Assembly: GCF_000423005.1 (NCBI RefSeq)
Contig: NZ_AUHD01000001.1
Location: 62,001-126,000 of the forward strand
Direction of reading: 5' to 3'
From: Gelidibacter mesophilus DSM 14095
GTDB lineage: Bacteria > Bacteroidota > Bacteroidia > Flavobacteriales > Flavobacteriaceae
Length of the DNA stretch: 64,000 nucleotides
The number at the start of each line of letters is the position of its first letter. Positions within the stretch are counted from its first letter, which is position 1. Position numbers and translations under genes: made by a program. Positions 29,117-38,609 of this stretch are shown one piece after another. A model generated the notes under the pieces. That model worked only from the letters and a program-made list of their open reading frames with translations. It did no database searches and had not been told where the DNA came from.

Positions 29117-29501
29117 ATTAGAACAGCATCTATATTCAATTGTTGAAACTTAATTTCAATAGAAAACTTTTTAATGAAAGCTGTGTATTGCGTAGTAATA
29201 TATTTAAAAAGAGCAATAAGTGTTTAAGTAGACTTTTTAACTCCGATTTGGCCTGATATTACGCAGCGAAATTTTAGTTTGAATTGTCGGTTATTTCATT
29301 AATATGAATTAAATTTGATGAAGATTTTAGTAAGATAATTACAAATTCAGACTGCAGATCAAATAAGTTATTTAGAAAGATTATAAATAAGTAATATGTC
29401 CTTTAATTTAAAACTAAATTAGGGTTATATTTAGTAAATTTGCACCGATTTTTACTGTATAAAATCACATAATTGTAACTATTAACCAATAGACTTATAA
29501 T
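29117..29501. other. Intergenic region upstream of the nqr operon
   Basis: These 385 AT-rich bases lead into nqrA. The only element I can point to is the TAAATTTG box at 29435-29442. No gene or structured RNA is recognised. Confidence 0.4.
29435..29442 (+). promoter_or_regulatory. Candidate -7 box for the nqr operon
   Basis: TAAATTTG matches the Bacteroidota TAnnTTTG consensus, 59 bp before the nqrA ATG. The -33 region is AT-rich without a clear TTTG. This is the best-placed match in the leader. Confidence 0.4.
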
Positions 29502-30857
29502 ATGTCAAACGACATTAAGATTAAAAAAGGTCTCGATATCAAATTGAAGGGTGTAGCTGAGAAAACTACTGAAAGGGCTGTTTTAAGCAATTTCTATACT
29601 CTAAGACCTGATGATTTCCACGGTGTTACTCCAAAATTGATTTTTAAAGAAGGTGCAAAAGTGAAAGCTGGAGAACCTGTCTTTTTTGATAAATCCAATG
29701 AGGCGGTGAAATTTGTTTCACCAGTTTCCGGAGAGATCGTTGAAATTGAGCGCGCTGCAAAGCGCCGCATTGTGGGTATCAAAATTCAAGCAGATAAAGA
29801 GCAGATTTACCAAGATTATGGTAAATTGAACGTCGCCTCTGTAGATGCTGATACTATAAAAGCGCATTTGCTGGCTACGGGTTGCTGGACGTTTATCAAA
29901 CAGCGCCCATATGATGTTATTGCAAAACCGGACCTGTCTCCAAAAGCAATTTTCATCTCAGGATACGATAGCGCCCCATTGGCTGCTGACCTTGATTATG
30001 TGCTTCAAGGCAAAGAAGCTGAATTGCAAGCTGCCATCACCGCTTTAGGTAAGTTGACCCAGGGCAAAGTGCACGTGAGCGTTGGTAAAGATTCAAGCTC
30101 ACCTTTAGCTGGTCTTTCAGGAATTACGTTGCATAAAGTGTCCGGACCACATCCTTGTGGGAACGTAGGAACGCAAATCAATAAAATTGATCCAGTCAAC
30201 AAAGGGGAGACCGTTTGGACTATTGCCCCGCAAGATCTAGTAATCATTGGAGAACTATTGCTTACGGGCAAATTCAATGCTGAGCGTATTGTTGCCCTTG
30301 CTGGGTCTTCTGTGAAAAAGCCACGTTACTTTGTTACTAAAATAGCAAGTGAAGTAGCCACTATGGTTTATGACAATGGTGTTGAGCAAAATGGAAACGA
30401 TCGTATTATTTCTGGAAACGTATTGAGTGGAAAACAGGTAGCGCCAAATGGTTATTTGGGGTACTATAGTAATCTTATTACAATTATTCCGGAAGGTAAT
30501 GATTATGAGTTGTTTGGCTGGAACAAGCCCGTTTTTGATAAAATCTCTAACACCAGAGCGTTAACTTTTTCGTGGTTGACACCAAACAAGACGTATGACC
30601 TGACCACAAATATGAATGGTGAACACCGAAACTTTGTGCTTACTGGCAATTATGAAGAGGTTTTTCCGCTAGATATATATCCAATGCAAATCTTAAAATC
30701 ATGTTTGTATCAAGATTTGGACGAAATGGAGGCCTTAGGAATGTTTGAAGTTGCTCCAGAGGATTTTGCCTTAACAGAATTTATATGTGTGTCTAAACAG
30801 CCACATCAGCAGATTATTAGAGCAGGTTTGGATTTAATGATACAAGAAATCGGTTAA
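29502..30857 (+). CDS. nqrA: Na+-translocating NADH:quinone reductase subunit A
   Basis: This 451-residue peripheral subunit belongs to the Na+-NQR complex, which oxidises NADH, reduces quinone and pumps Na+ outward. NqrA lies at the cytoplasmic face and has been implicated in quinone binding. The N-terminal IKIKKGLDIKLKGVAE, the lipoyl-like FVSPVSGEIVEIERAAKRRI segment, and SGPHPCGNVGTQINKIDPVNKGE are hallmarks. It is the first gene of nqrABCDEF, all on the + strand with gaps of 3-10 bp except before nqrE. Confidence 0.97.
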   Translation: MSNDIKIKKGLDIKLKGVAEKTTERAVLSNFYTLRPDDFHGVTPKLIFKEGAKVKAGEPVFFDKSNEAVKFVSPVSGEIVEIERAAKRRIVGIKIQADKEQIYQDYGKLNVASVDADTIKAHLLATGCWTFIKQRPYDVIAKPDLSPKAIFISGYDSAPLAADLDYVLQGKEAELQAAITALGKLTQGKVHVSVGKDSSSPLAGLSGITLHKVSGPHPCGNVGTQINKIDPVNKGETVWTIAPQDLVIIGELLLTGKFNAERIVALAGSSVKKPRYFVTKIASEVATMVYDNGVEQNGNDRIISGNVLSGKQVAPNGYLGYYSNLITIIPEGNDYELFGWNKPVFDKISNTRALTFSWLTPNKTYDLTTNMNGEHRNFVLTGNYEEVFPLDIYPMQILKSCLYQDLDEMEALGMFEVAPEDFALTEFICVSKQPHQQIIRAGLDLMIQEIG

Positions 30858-30867
30858 TATAGAGACA

Positions 30868-32094
30868 ATGGGTTTAAAACAGAACTTACATAATTTAAAA
30901 GAGAAATATAAAGGGACAAAAATGGCACCGGCCTTTAATGCCCTACATACTTTTTTATATACGCCTAATGATACCGCACACGGTGGAACGCATATTAAAT
31001 CCGCAGACGATTTGAAGCGTACCATGAATACGGTGATTATGGCGCTGATTCCGTGTTTGATTTTCGGAATGTTTAATGCAGGATATCAGCATTATTTAGC
31101 AGCAGGAGAGATACAAGCCGTCACCGGTGGTTTTTTTAGCGGTGAATTTTGGACCTTGCAAAATTTTATTTTAGGCTTTTGGAAAATCTTACCTCTAGTG
31201 ATTATCTCTTATGGTGTTGGATTAGGAATTGAATTCTTATTCGCCGTCATAAAAGGCCACGAAGTTGAAGAAGGCTACTTGGTAACGGGAATGCTCGTGC
31301 CACTAATCGTTCCTATTGATATCCCGTGGTGGATGTTAATTGTAGCTGTTGCCTTTGGTGTCGTTATCGGTAAGGAAGTATTTGGTGGAACAGGTATGAA
31401 TATTTTGAATCCCGCTTTGACCATTAGAGCATTCTTATTCTTTGCCTACCCTACCTGGATGAGTGGAGATAAAGTGTGGGTTCAAGGAGCAGTGGAAAGA
31501 ACAAAGGAAATTGCAAATGGCTCTACAGCTGATGCAATTTCTGGTGAAACCATATTAGGTAGCTTAGCGCAATCGCATCATGTTGATTACTCTGTTATGG
31601 ACATGTTTTATGGGTTTATCCCAGGCTCTGTCGGAGAGACCTCAACACTTTTGATTCTTTTGGGTGGTTTATTCCTCATTTTTACAAAAATAGGAAGCTG
31701 GCGTATTATGTTAAGTGCCGTTCTTGGCGCCTTAGTTATGGGCTATATCTTTAATGTGGTCGTAGATGCAGGGTGGATTACTGAAACTAGCAAGTTTTAC
31801 GGATTAATGAGTACTGAATTCTGGCATCATTTAATAATTGGTGGTATGGCCTTTGGTATTGTGTATATGGCAACAGATCCAGTAACCGGATCCCAAACAA
31901 ACAAAGGAAAGTGGATTTACGGATTCTTAATTGGATTTATATCCATTATGATTCGTGTCTTTAACCCCGCGTATCCAGAAGGAGTGATGTTGGCCATATT
32001 GTTAATGAATGTATTTGCACCAACTATTGATCATTATGTAGTTCAGGTCAATGTGAAGAAGAGATTAAAACGAGGAAAATTAAAAACAGCTTAA
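30868..32094 (+). CDS. nqrB: Na+-translocating NADH:quinone reductase subunit B
   Basis: This 408-residue polytopic membrane subunit carries covalent FMN, riboflavin and the main Na+ path. About ten hydrophobic segments are visible. The FMN attachment Thr lies in IPGSVGETSTLL (Thr at about 260), the expected ApbE target. The N-terminus (NALHTFLYTPNDTAHGGTHIKSADDLKR) is longer and more polar than the membrane core, as in other NqrB proteins. It is 10 bp after nqrA. Confidence 0.97.
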   Translation: MGLKQNLHNLKEKYKGTKMAPAFNALHTFLYTPNDTAHGGTHIKSADDLKRTMNTVIMALIPCLIFGMFNAGYQHYLAAGEIQAVTGGFFSGEFWTLQNFILGFWKILPLVIISYGVGLGIEFLFAVIKGHEVEEGYLVTGMLVPLIVPIDIPWWMLIVAVAFGVVIGKEVFGGTGMNILNPALTIRAFLFFAYPTWMSGDKVWVQGAVERTKEIANGSTADAISGETILGSLAQSHHVDYSVMDMFYGFIPGSVGETSTLLILLGGLFLIFTKIGSWRIMLSAVLGALVMGYIFNVVVDAGWITETSKFYGLMSTEFWHHLIIGGMAFGIVYMATDPVTGSQTNKGKWIYGFLIGFISIMIRVFNPAYPEGVMLAILLMNVFAPTIDHYVVQVNVKKRLKRGKLKTA

Positions 32095-32097
32095 GTT

Positions 32098-32847
32098 ATG
32101 GCGATCGATACAGATAAAAATAGTTATACAGTTATTTTTGCCATTGTTATGGTTTTAGTAGTGGGTTCTATACTAGCAGGACTTGCACAAGGCTTAAAAC
32201 CTATGGTGAAAGCTAATGAGCGTTCTGAAATACAGCAGAATATATTGTATGCCATGGGCGTTGATGCCAATGAAAATCCAAGTGATGTGGAATTTGTTTC
32301 TACAGACATTGTTGAAGATGAATTTAAGAAATTCATCACTAAACAATATATAATTGAAGGAGATAAAGTAACGGAAGATTCAGAAGCCTATTTATTGGAT
32401 ATTAAAAAGGAAGAATCTCAAGCTAAGGATCCTAATTACACGCGTAAATTACCGTTGTTTGAAGGTGAAAAGGATGGCAAACCTATTTATGTAATTCCAA
32501 TACGAGGAAAAGGCTTATGGGATGCCATCTGGGGTTTTGTAGCAGTTAATAAAGATATGGTGGTACAAGGTGTGTTTTTTGATCACGCCGGTGAAACACC
32601 TGGTTTGGGAAGTGAAATTAAGCAGCGTTATTTTATGGATGATTTTGAAGGAGAGCACCTTTTCAATGATTCTGGAGCGTTTGAAGGAATAACTGTTGCC
32701 AAAGGTAATGCAGATCCTAAAAATGATAGAAAAACTGACAATGCAGTTGATGCCATTGCCGGTGCTACCATTACTGGAGACGGTGTAACCGCGATGATTA
32801 AAAAGGATTTAAGAATGTATGTGCCTTATTTCAAGACATTAAAATAA
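32098..32847 (+). CDS. nqrC: Na+-translocating NADH:quinone reductase subunit C
   Basis: This 249-residue subunit has one N-terminal membrane helix (about 10-30) and a periplasmic FMN-binding domain. The covalent FMN site is DAIAGATITGDGV, with the flavinylated Thr expected at 224. The first residue of the usual [S/T]GAT motif is Ala (AGAT), a mild variation. The apbE gene that would attach the flavin is about 6 kb downstream. It begins 3 bp after nqrB ends. Confidence 0.96.
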   Translation: MAIDTDKNSYTVIFAIVMVLVVGSILAGLAQGLKPMVKANERSEIQQNILYAMGVDANENPSDVEFVSTDIVEDEFKKFITKQYIIEGDKVTEDSEAYLLDIKKEESQAKDPNYTRKLPLFEGEKDGKPIYVIPIRGKGLWDAIWGFVAVNKDMVVQGVFFDHAGETPGLGSEIKQRYFMDDFEGEHLFNDSGAFEGITVAKGNADPKNDRKTDNAVDAIAGATITGDGVTAMIKKDLRMYVPYFKTLK

Positions 32848-32853
32848 AATTGT

Positions 32854-33498
32854 ATGGGACTTTTATCAAAAAAAGATAGTAAACTAATATTAGATCCTCT
32901 AGCGGATGATAACCCTATTACTATACAGGTTTTAGGAATTTGTTCTGCCTTGGCAATTACCGCACAGTTAAAACCATCTATAGTGATGGCAGTATCTGTG
33001 ATATTTGTACTTGGCGCAGGTAACGTTGTTATTTCGTTGATGCGAAATATCATTCCTTCAAAAATTAGAATTATTGTACAATTGGTTGTGGTTGCAACCT
33101 TAGTGATTATTGTTGATCAGGTGTTGAAAGCTTATGCTTATAGTTTAAGTAAAGAACTCTCTGTTTTCATTGGGTTGATCATTACCAACTGTATTATTAT
33201 GGGGCGTTTTGAAGCCTTTGCTTTAGCAAATGGTCCGTGGAGATCCTTTTTGGACGGAGTAGGTAATGCTTTAGGTTATGGTGTTATTCTTATCATTGTC
33301 GGGTTCTTTAGGGAGCTTTTAGGTTCAGGAACATTATTGGGATTCAAAGTTCTAGGCGACTCGGTAGAGAAAACAGGATTGTACGCTTTTGGATATGAAA
33401 ACAACGGATTCATGGTATTGCCTCCAATGGCATTGATCGTTATCGGTGTGATCATCTGGGTACAGCGTAGCAGAAACAAAGATTTAATAGAAGACTAA
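32854..33498 (+). CDS. nqrD: Na+-translocating NADH:quinone reductase subunit D
   Basis: This 214-residue integral membrane subunit is homologous to RnfE/RsxE. It has six hydrophobic helices and the conserved NPITIQVLGICSALAIT, LIITNCIIMGRFEAFA and DGVGNALGYGVILIIVGFFRELLGSG segments. The Cys of each half (GICSAL, TNCIIM) fits the membrane 2Fe-2S cluster shared between NqrD and NqrE. It starts 6 bp after nqrC. Confidence 0.97.
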   Translation: MGLLSKKDSKLILDPLADDNPITIQVLGICSALAITAQLKPSIVMAVSVIFVLGAGNVVISLMRNIIPSKIRIIVQLVVVATLVIIVDQVLKAYAYSLSKELSVFIGLIITNCIIMGRFEAFALANGPWRSFLDGVGNALGYGVILIIVGFFRELLGSGTLLGFKVLGDSVEKTGLYAFGYENNGFMVLPPMALIVIGVIIWVQRSRNKDLIED

Positions 33499-33583
33499 TT
33501 TAAATAGTCTGCAGTAAGCAGTTATCAGTAAGCAGTCAAAACGCTTCTGAAGACTGTGGACTGAAGACTGAAGACTATAACAA
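33499..33583. repeat. Short-repeat spacer inside the nqr operon
   Basis: The 85 bp between nqrD and nqrE contain two copies of CAGTAAGCAGT (33512-33522 and 33526-33536). These are followed by overlapping copies of the TGAAGACT unit (33548-33555, 33562-33569, 33569-33576). All other nqr gaps are 10 bp or less, so this looks like an inserted repeat element that the operon tolerates. Confidence 0.6.
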
Positions 33584-34315
33584 ATGGAACATATAGAGTT
33601 ATTTTTCAAATCGATATTTGTAGACAACATGATTTTCGCGTACTTCTTGGGTATGTGTTCTTATCTGGCAGTGTCTAAAAAGGTGGCTACTGCAGTTGGA
33701 CTTGGTGCTGCAGTAATTTTTGTCTTGGCAATAACAGTACCTTTAAACTGGCTTTTAGATCAATATATATTGCAAGAAGGCGCCTTAAAGTGGATGGGAC
33801 CTGAATATGCAGATTATGACCTGAGCTTTTTATCCTTTATCATGTTTATTGCTACTATTGCAACCATGGTACAACTCGTTGAAATTGTCGTTGAGAAATT
33901 TTCACCGTCATTATATAATTCATTGGGTATTTTCTTACCATTGATTGCTGTTAACTGTGCTATTTTAGGGGGATCATTGTTTATGCAATCCCGTGAAATT
34001 GCAACTTTAGGTTTAGCACTTAATTACGGTATTGGCTCAGGAATAGGTTGGTTTTTAGCAATTCTTGCTATTGCTGCCATTCGAGAAAAAATTAGATATA
34101 GCAATGTGCCGGCACCATTAAGAGGGTTAGGAATCACATTCATCATTACAGGTTTAATGGCCATTGGTTTTATGAGTTTCGGTGGAATGCTTACTGGAGG
34201 TGATGAACCTATAGATGATAATGTAGAAACTGTAGATGGGATGGTTAATAAGCAAAAGGAGCTTAAAACTTCTGATCTTGTAGTAGAAACAATAAACGAT
34301 ACAGATACTAAATAA
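33584..34315 (+). CDS. nqrE: Na+-translocating NADH:quinone reductase subunit E
   Basis: This 243-residue membrane subunit is homologous to RnfA/RsxA and a partner of NqrD in the buried 2Fe-2S site ([10 protein letters not shown] and [12 protein letters not shown] carry the Cys residues). The hydrophobic core is standard. An acidic, hydrophilic tail of about 40 residues after GFMSFGGM makes it longer than the roughly 200 residues of Vibrio NqrE. The tail's role is unknown. It is separated from nqrD by an 85-bp repeat-bearing spacer and followed after 2 bp by nqrF. Confidence 0.96.
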   Translation: MEHIELFFKSIFVDNMIFAYFLGMCSYLAVSKKVATAVGLGAAVIFVLAITVPLNWLLDQYILQEGALKWMGPEYADYDLSFLSFIMFIATIATMVQLVEIVVEKFSPSLYNSLGIFLPLIAVNCAILGGSLFMQSREIATLGLALNYGIGSGIGWFLAILAIAAIREKIRYSNVPAPLRGLGITFIITGLMAIGFMSFGGMLTGGDEPIDDNVETVDGMVNKQKELKTSDLVVETINDTDTK

Positions 34316-34317
34316 TA

Positions 34318-35631
34318 ATGATTATGATATTAGCAGCAAGCACATTAGGAACAGTCATTGCTACAGTTGTCGCGTTTTTGGTGGTTACTTTATTATTGGT
34401 AACGCTTTTACTTGTAGTGAAACAAAAACTGTCTCCTTCAGGACCGGTAACAATCACCATTAATGGTGAGCGTAAATTAGAGGTTGGTTCAGGAAGCAGC
34501 TTATTAAACACCTTATCAGCCCAAAAAATATTCTTACCATCTGCATGTGGTGGTGGTGGAACATGTGTTCAATGTGAATGCCATGTGCTTTCAGGAGGAG
34601 GTGAAGCCTTACCTACCGAGACTCCTCACTTTAGCAGAAAGGAACTTAAGGAAGGTATCCGTTTATCTTGTCAGGTAAAAGTAAAACAGGATATGGAAAT
34701 CACTATCCCTGAAGAGGTATTTGGGATTAAGAAATGGGAGGCAACTGTAGTTAGAAATTATAACGTTGCATCATTTATTAAGGAGTTTGTTGTTGAAATT
34801 CCTGAAGATATGGGCTATAAGGCCGGTGGATATATTCAGATCGAAATTCCTGAATGTGAAATTAAATTTTCAGATATGGATATCACTGCGCATCCAGAAG
34901 AACATGACACACCCGATAAATTTCAAGCAGAATGGGACAAATTTAAGCTTTGGCCTTTGGTGATGAAAAATGATGAAACAGTAGAACGTGCGTATTCTAT
35001 GGCTTCTTATCCCGCAGAAGGTCGTGAAATTATGTTGAACGTACGTATTGCAACACCGCCTTTTGACCGTGCTAAAAATGGTTGGATGGACGTCAATCCA
35101 GGGATTGCATCATCTTATATATTTGCGCAAAAACCAGGTGATAAGGTTATTATTTCTGGACCTTTTGGAGAATTCTTTATCAATGAGTCTGACAGTGAAA
35201 TGTTGTATGTTGGCGGTGGAGCAGGAATGGCGCCAATGCGTTCGCACTTGTATCAGCTCTTCAAAACCTTAAGAACAGGTCGTAAAGTAACTTATTGGTA
35301 TGGTGGTCGTTCTAAACGTGAGTTGTTCTACTTAGAGCATTTCCATGAGTTGGAGCGTGAATTCCCTAACTTTAAGTTCTATATGGCATTATCTGAGCCT
35401 ATGGAGGAAGATAATTGGAAGGTCAAAGAAAATATTGATGCTCCAGGTGATGGTTTCGTAGGATTCATTCACAATTGTGTGATTGATAATTATTTGAATC
35501 ATCATGATGCACCAGAAGATATTGAATTGTATTTCTGTGGGCCTCCATTAATGAACCAAGCCGTTCAAAAAATGGGTGAGGATTTCGGAATCCCAGATGA
35601 GAATATCAGATTTGACGACTTTGGTGGCTAG
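34318..35631 (+). CDS. nqrF: Na+-translocating NADH:quinone reductase subunit F
   Basis: This 437-residue NADH-oxidising subunit provides electron entry to the complex. An N-terminal membrane helix (about 8-34) is followed by a 2Fe-2S ferredoxin domain with Cys77, Cys83, Cys86 and Cys118. An FAD domain with RAYSMASYP and an NADH-binding domain with YVGGGAGMAPMRSHL and YFCGPPLMNQAV complete it. A second ATG six bases later (34324) is an equally possible start. The operon's main part ends here at a terminator. Confidence 0.97.
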   Translation: MIMILAASTLGTVIATVVAFLVVTLLLVTLLLVVKQKLSPSGPVTITINGERKLEVGSGSSLLNTLSAQKIFLPSACGGGGTCVQCECHVLSGGGEALPTETPHFSRKELKEGIRLSCQVKVKQDMEITIPEEVFGIKKWEATVVRNYNVASFIKEFVVEIPEDMGYKAGGYIQIEIPECEIKFSDMDITAHPEEHDTPDKFQAEWDKFKLWPLVMKNDETVERAYSMASYPAEGREIMLNVRIATPPFDRAKNGWMDVNPGIASSYIFAQKPGDKVIISGPFGEFFINESDSEMLYVGGGAGMAPMRSHLYQLFKTLRTGRKVTYWYGGRSKRELFYLEHFHELEREFPNFKFYMALSEPMEEDNWKVKENIDAPGDGFVGFIHNCVIDNYLNHHDAPEDIELYFCGPPLMNQAVQKMGEDFGIPDENIRFDDFGG

Positions 35632-35709
35632 TAAAGTTCTAGCAAAGATTAGAATCTATGAAAGCAGAGACTTAATTAAAAAATAAATCACTATTTCAGT
35701 AGAAAGCTA

Positions 35710-35740
35710 AAAACCCAATACTTATGTGTTGGGTTTTTTG
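35710..35740 (+). terminator. Intrinsic terminator after nqrF
   Basis: A 12-bp stem AAAACCCAATAC/GTGTTGGGTTTT (one G-T pair) has a TTAT loop and ends in T6. It lies about 80 bp past the nqrF stop. Confidence 0.8.
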
Positions 35741-35840
35741 TTTTGAAAAATGTCAAATGGAATTATTATCACTTTGATCCGAAACTTTAAAAGAGAAGTA
35801 GTTTTGGAATTTTCTCATCGGAATTATGCAACGCATAAAT

Positions 35841-36563
35841 TTATTTACCTTCATTCCAATAATAGCTATCAGGATGTTCGCGTTTTCCAAATATTGCAGT
35901 TCCAATCCTGATCATAGTTGCCCCTTCCTCAATCGCAATTTCCATATCCCCACTCATGCCCATAGATAGTTCAGTTACTGGAATGTCTTTGTCGAGTAGC
36001 TGGAGTTGGATGTTTTTAAGCCGCTTAAAACATTTCCGTACTTTTTCTTCTTCTGCAGAAAATAGACCAATCGTCATCAGGCCTTTGATTTTTATGCGAT
36101 CAAACTGCTGTACGTCCATTGCAAACCTTAATGCTTCTCTAGGATCCATGCCAAATTTACTTTCTTCATAAGACGTGTTGAACTGTAGATATGCAGCCAT
36201 CGTTCTGTCTTCATATTCCAATCGCTTTTGTAGTTTTTCAGCCAATTTAAGCCGGTCTAAGGACTGAATGCAGTTCACATCATATCTAAGAAGTTCTTTG
36301 ACTTTATTAGTTTGAAGATGGCCAATAAAGTGTTTTTGATGGGCAATAGGTTTAAGGAGCTCATATTTTTCTTTAATCTCTTGAATTTTATTCTCACCAA
36401 TTAGCGTTTGATGAGTGTTAAGTGCAATTTTTATATTTTCCGCAGAAACCGTTTTGGTGGCCAGGAGAAGCTTCACTTCATCGGTATTGCGATTGGCTTT
36501 ATGACAGGCGACTTCAATTCTTTCAAGAATTTTTGCAATATTGTTTTGAATCTGATTTTCCAT
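35841..36563 (-). CDS. YggS/PROSC-family PLP homeostasis protein
   Basis: This 240-residue (from the chosen start) PLP-binding protein of the YggS/PLPBP family resembles the N-terminal barrel of alanine racemase and is thought to buffer PLP. The Schiff-base Lys is in KLLLATKTVSAENI. IGENKIQEIKEKYE, HFIGHLQTNKVKEL, LTIGLFS, ELSMGMSGDMEIAIEEGATMIRIGTAIFG are all family signatures. The ATG at 36563 gives MENQIQNNIAKI, the normal N-terminus; a longer frame up to 36689 would run through the preceding gene. The ATG lies one base after the stop of the upstream AAA ATPase gene, so translation is probably coupled. Confidence 0.94.
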   Translation of the reverse strand: MENQIQNNIAKILERIEVACHKANRNTDEVKLLLATKTVSAENIKIALNTHQTLIGENKIQEIKEKYELLKPIAHQKHFIGHLQTNKVKELLRYDVNCIQSLDRLKLAEKLQKRLEYEDRTMAAYLQFNTSYEESKFGMDPREALRFAMDVQQFDRIKIKGLMTIGLFSAEEEKVRKCFKRLKNIQLQLLDKDIPVTELSMGMSGDMEIAIEEGATMIRIGTAIFGKREHPDSYYWNEGK

Positions 36564-36564
36564 G

Positions 36565-37596
36565 TTAGAGTGACTTATCGTCAATATAAACCCAGACTTC
36601 AACCCCTGAATCAGTTGTGACCAAGACTCTTTCAGAATTATGACTCGCTTTTTTATCTTTTTGGGCAAGTTCCGCTCCAGAAATCTCAAACACCATTCCC
36701 CTAATTTTAGCAGTCAGGTCCTTAGATTTATTAATCATTGACAGGCTGTTTAAAGGTCTGCTTTCAACTGTTTTGGATTCATTAATTGTAAATCCTGATA
36801 TTGTATCCACAGCGCCTTCATGTTTTTTACCATTATTTTCAGTTTCCAAATCAGTTGGACTTTGAGTATCGTAAGCAAAGAGCAGATGCTTTTTCTGTTT
36901 TTCAAATTGGATGATGTTTGCTTTAATCTGTTGGTAGATGGTATCTTTAGCTTCGGCGTATGATATGCCGTAAGTTCTTTTTATAGTGTTAAGATGCTCT
37001 GGAAAACCAGATAGAATATTATCGTAATAGATATTAAGATCTTCTTCCGTAGGTAATGTGTACCCCAATCTAATTTGGAAGCGTCTCAATAATGCTGTAT
37101 CAATAATTCCTAAGTGGTTCGTTGCACAGATCAACAAAGTGTTTTCTGCCAAATTATCTATGAGTTGCAGTAAAGTATTTACTAAACGTTTCATTTCACC
37201 GGAATCTTTTTCATCATAATCTCTAAGTTTGCCGATGAAATCAAACTCATCAATAAAAAGAATCGCGTTGTCATGCGCTGCTTTTTTAAAGAGATCAGAA
37301 AGATTTTTTGCTGTTTCCCCTAATTTTGAAGATACAAATCCACTTAAATTAATTGCAATTACTTTTTTGTTTAATGCATGTCCTATAGCATATGCGGTAG
37401 CTGTTTTACCACATCCGGTATGGCCGTAGAGCAAAATTTTATGATCAACAGGAATATTCAGATTGTTTAGCGCATTAATATAAGTAAACTCTTCTAATAA
37501 CTGATTTATCCGCTTTCGGATATCTTCATTGAGATGAAGTTGGTCCAAAGGAATAACCTTGTTTTTTGAATTTAAATAGGTACTGTGATGCGCCAT
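36565..37596 (-). CDS. AAA-family ATPase
   Basis: This 343-residue protein has one AAA module in its N-terminal two-thirds: Walker A in LLYGHTGCGKTATAYAIG (about 54-71), Walker B in AILFIDEFDFIG, a sensor-1 Asn in LLICATNH and an arginine-finger-like DTALLRRF. It resembles the small FtsH/Cdc48-like AAA ATPases that lack a protease or N-domain. The C-terminal 110 residues are hydrophilic, with a possible small beta domain at the end (RVLVTTDSGVEVWVYID). Its target is unknown. It is tightly coupled to the YggS gene (one-base gap). Confidence 0.85.
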   Translation of the reverse strand: MAHHSTYLNSKNKVIPLDQLHLNEDIRKRINQLLEEFTYINALNNLNIPVDHKILLYGHTGCGKTATAYAIGHALNKKVIAINLSGFVSSKLGETAKNLSDLFKKAAHDNAILFIDEFDFIGKLRDYDEKDSGEMKRLVNTLLQLIDNLAENTLLICATNHLGIIDTALLRRFQIRLGYTLPTEEDLNIYYDNILSGFPEHLNTIKRTYGISYAEAKDTIYQQIKANIIQFEKQKKHLLFAYDTQSPTDLETENNGKKHEGAVDTISGFTINESKTVESRPLNSLSMINKSKDLTAKIRGMVFEISGAELAQKDKKASHNSERVLVTTDSGVEVWVYIDDKSL

Positions 37597-38144
37597 GGTT
37601 AAGATCTTCTAAAGATTATAGTTTTTAGTGTTTTGCGATTCTAGGTGGAACATTGGGTTTTGAATAAACCAAAAATCACAGTAGAAATCAATGCAGTTTC
37701 TTATTTATTCAAATTTACTAAAATAGTGGCAATATGTGAGAGGAAAATCCTTTGTTCCTAATGGTCTTTTATCCCAATCTATAAGGATATATCCTCCATT
37801 TTGCGTCAATAAATTCCTGAATATTCCTGTTATTCTAACTTATCTCTTTTCTTCTAAACAGTGTTATGAAGTTTTAAAATGGGTTGGATTAATTTTAGCA
37901 ATAAGTAATAACAATTGTAGTAGCGCATTTGAAACCATCCTAGGATAGGAAGACTTATCGAGTTATTTGGTCTTTCCACTACGTTTTTCAGTAGGATTTC
38001 GTTGTAAATCGAGAACAATTAATTTGTGAAGAGCTTATAAATAGGTCTACTGCACCTGATTGTGTTGATCATCAACCGCTTGGTTTCCCAACTAATTTAA
38101 AATGATTTTAGTATTGGGAGATTATTACTTTGGAAATAAATCTT
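37597..38144. other. Intergenic region downstream of the Cys-rich small gene
   Basis: These 548 AT-rich bases lie between two minus-strand genes. A + frame at 37736-37948 has no protein-like composition. No RNA, repeat or promoter is convincingly seen. Confidence 0.45.
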
Positions 38145-38609
38145 CTAATCGGTTAAGATTTTGCCCAATTGGTAGCGTGGTTGGTCGTTATCATATTCAA
38201 AAAGTCTAGAATAATCCATAACGTTATCAATACCGTCCAAATCGCATAGAAAAGCTACCGTCTCGCAGAGTCCATTAAAAAGTACTTTTTTGTTTGTGGG
38301 GTTTTTAGGTTTTGTCCCGTTATGGTGTAATGGTAAAGAGTAACCACAACCTTTCAAAAAACTGGCTTCTATTTTCAACAATTCTGCAGGTGAATATCCA
38401 TTAAATTTTTTGCCCAAATTTTGATTCACAAGTCCAACGTAATTCAATTTTAAGGAGCCATGACCATCAGAAAGATGTTTCCAAGAATCAGTGTTATCCA
38501 AGATATTTCCAACGGCGCATTTCTGACAGCATTCAGGATGGAGCTCATTGTTGTGAAATGCAGTATATAGCTTTAGAATGGCCAGATCTAATCGGTGTGA
38601 AGTCTTCAT
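38145..38609 (-). CDS. Conserved cysteine-rich hypothetical protein
   Basis: This is a 154-residue soluble protein without signal peptide or membrane helices. Its most notable part is ECCQKCAVGNILD near residues 26-38, followed by GCGYSLPLHH, NGLCETVAFLCDLDG and VMDYSRLFEY; the CC-x2-C and CGY cysteines could bind a metal or Fe-S cluster. The sequence has the look of a protein well conserved in flavobacteria. I recall homologues carrying an NqrF label in public annotation, but there is no ferredoxin, FAD or NADH domain here, so that name is not supported. It lies between the nqr genes and apbE. The function is unknown. Confidence 0.7.
   Translation of the reverse strand: MKTSHRLDLAILKLYTAFHNNELHPECCQKCAVGNILDNTDSWKHLSDGHGSLKLNYVGLVNQNLGKKFNGYSPAELLKIEASFLKGCGYSLPLHHNGTKPKNPTNKKVLFNGLCETVAFLCDLDGIDNVMDYSRLFEYDNDQPRYQLGKILTD

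Noticed and set aside
33499-33583. Possible small CRISPR-like array between nqrD and nqrE
   Set aside because: The repeat units are only 8-11 bp, with no spacers of regular size and no cas genes anywhere in the window.
36565-36689. N-terminal extension of the YggS frame up to 36689
   Set aside because: It lies entirely inside the AAA ATPase gene in another frame; the family N-terminus starts at MENQIQNN (36563).
37736-37948. 70-codon + frame in the gap before the Cys-rich gene
   Set aside because: No recognisable domain, signal or gene context.
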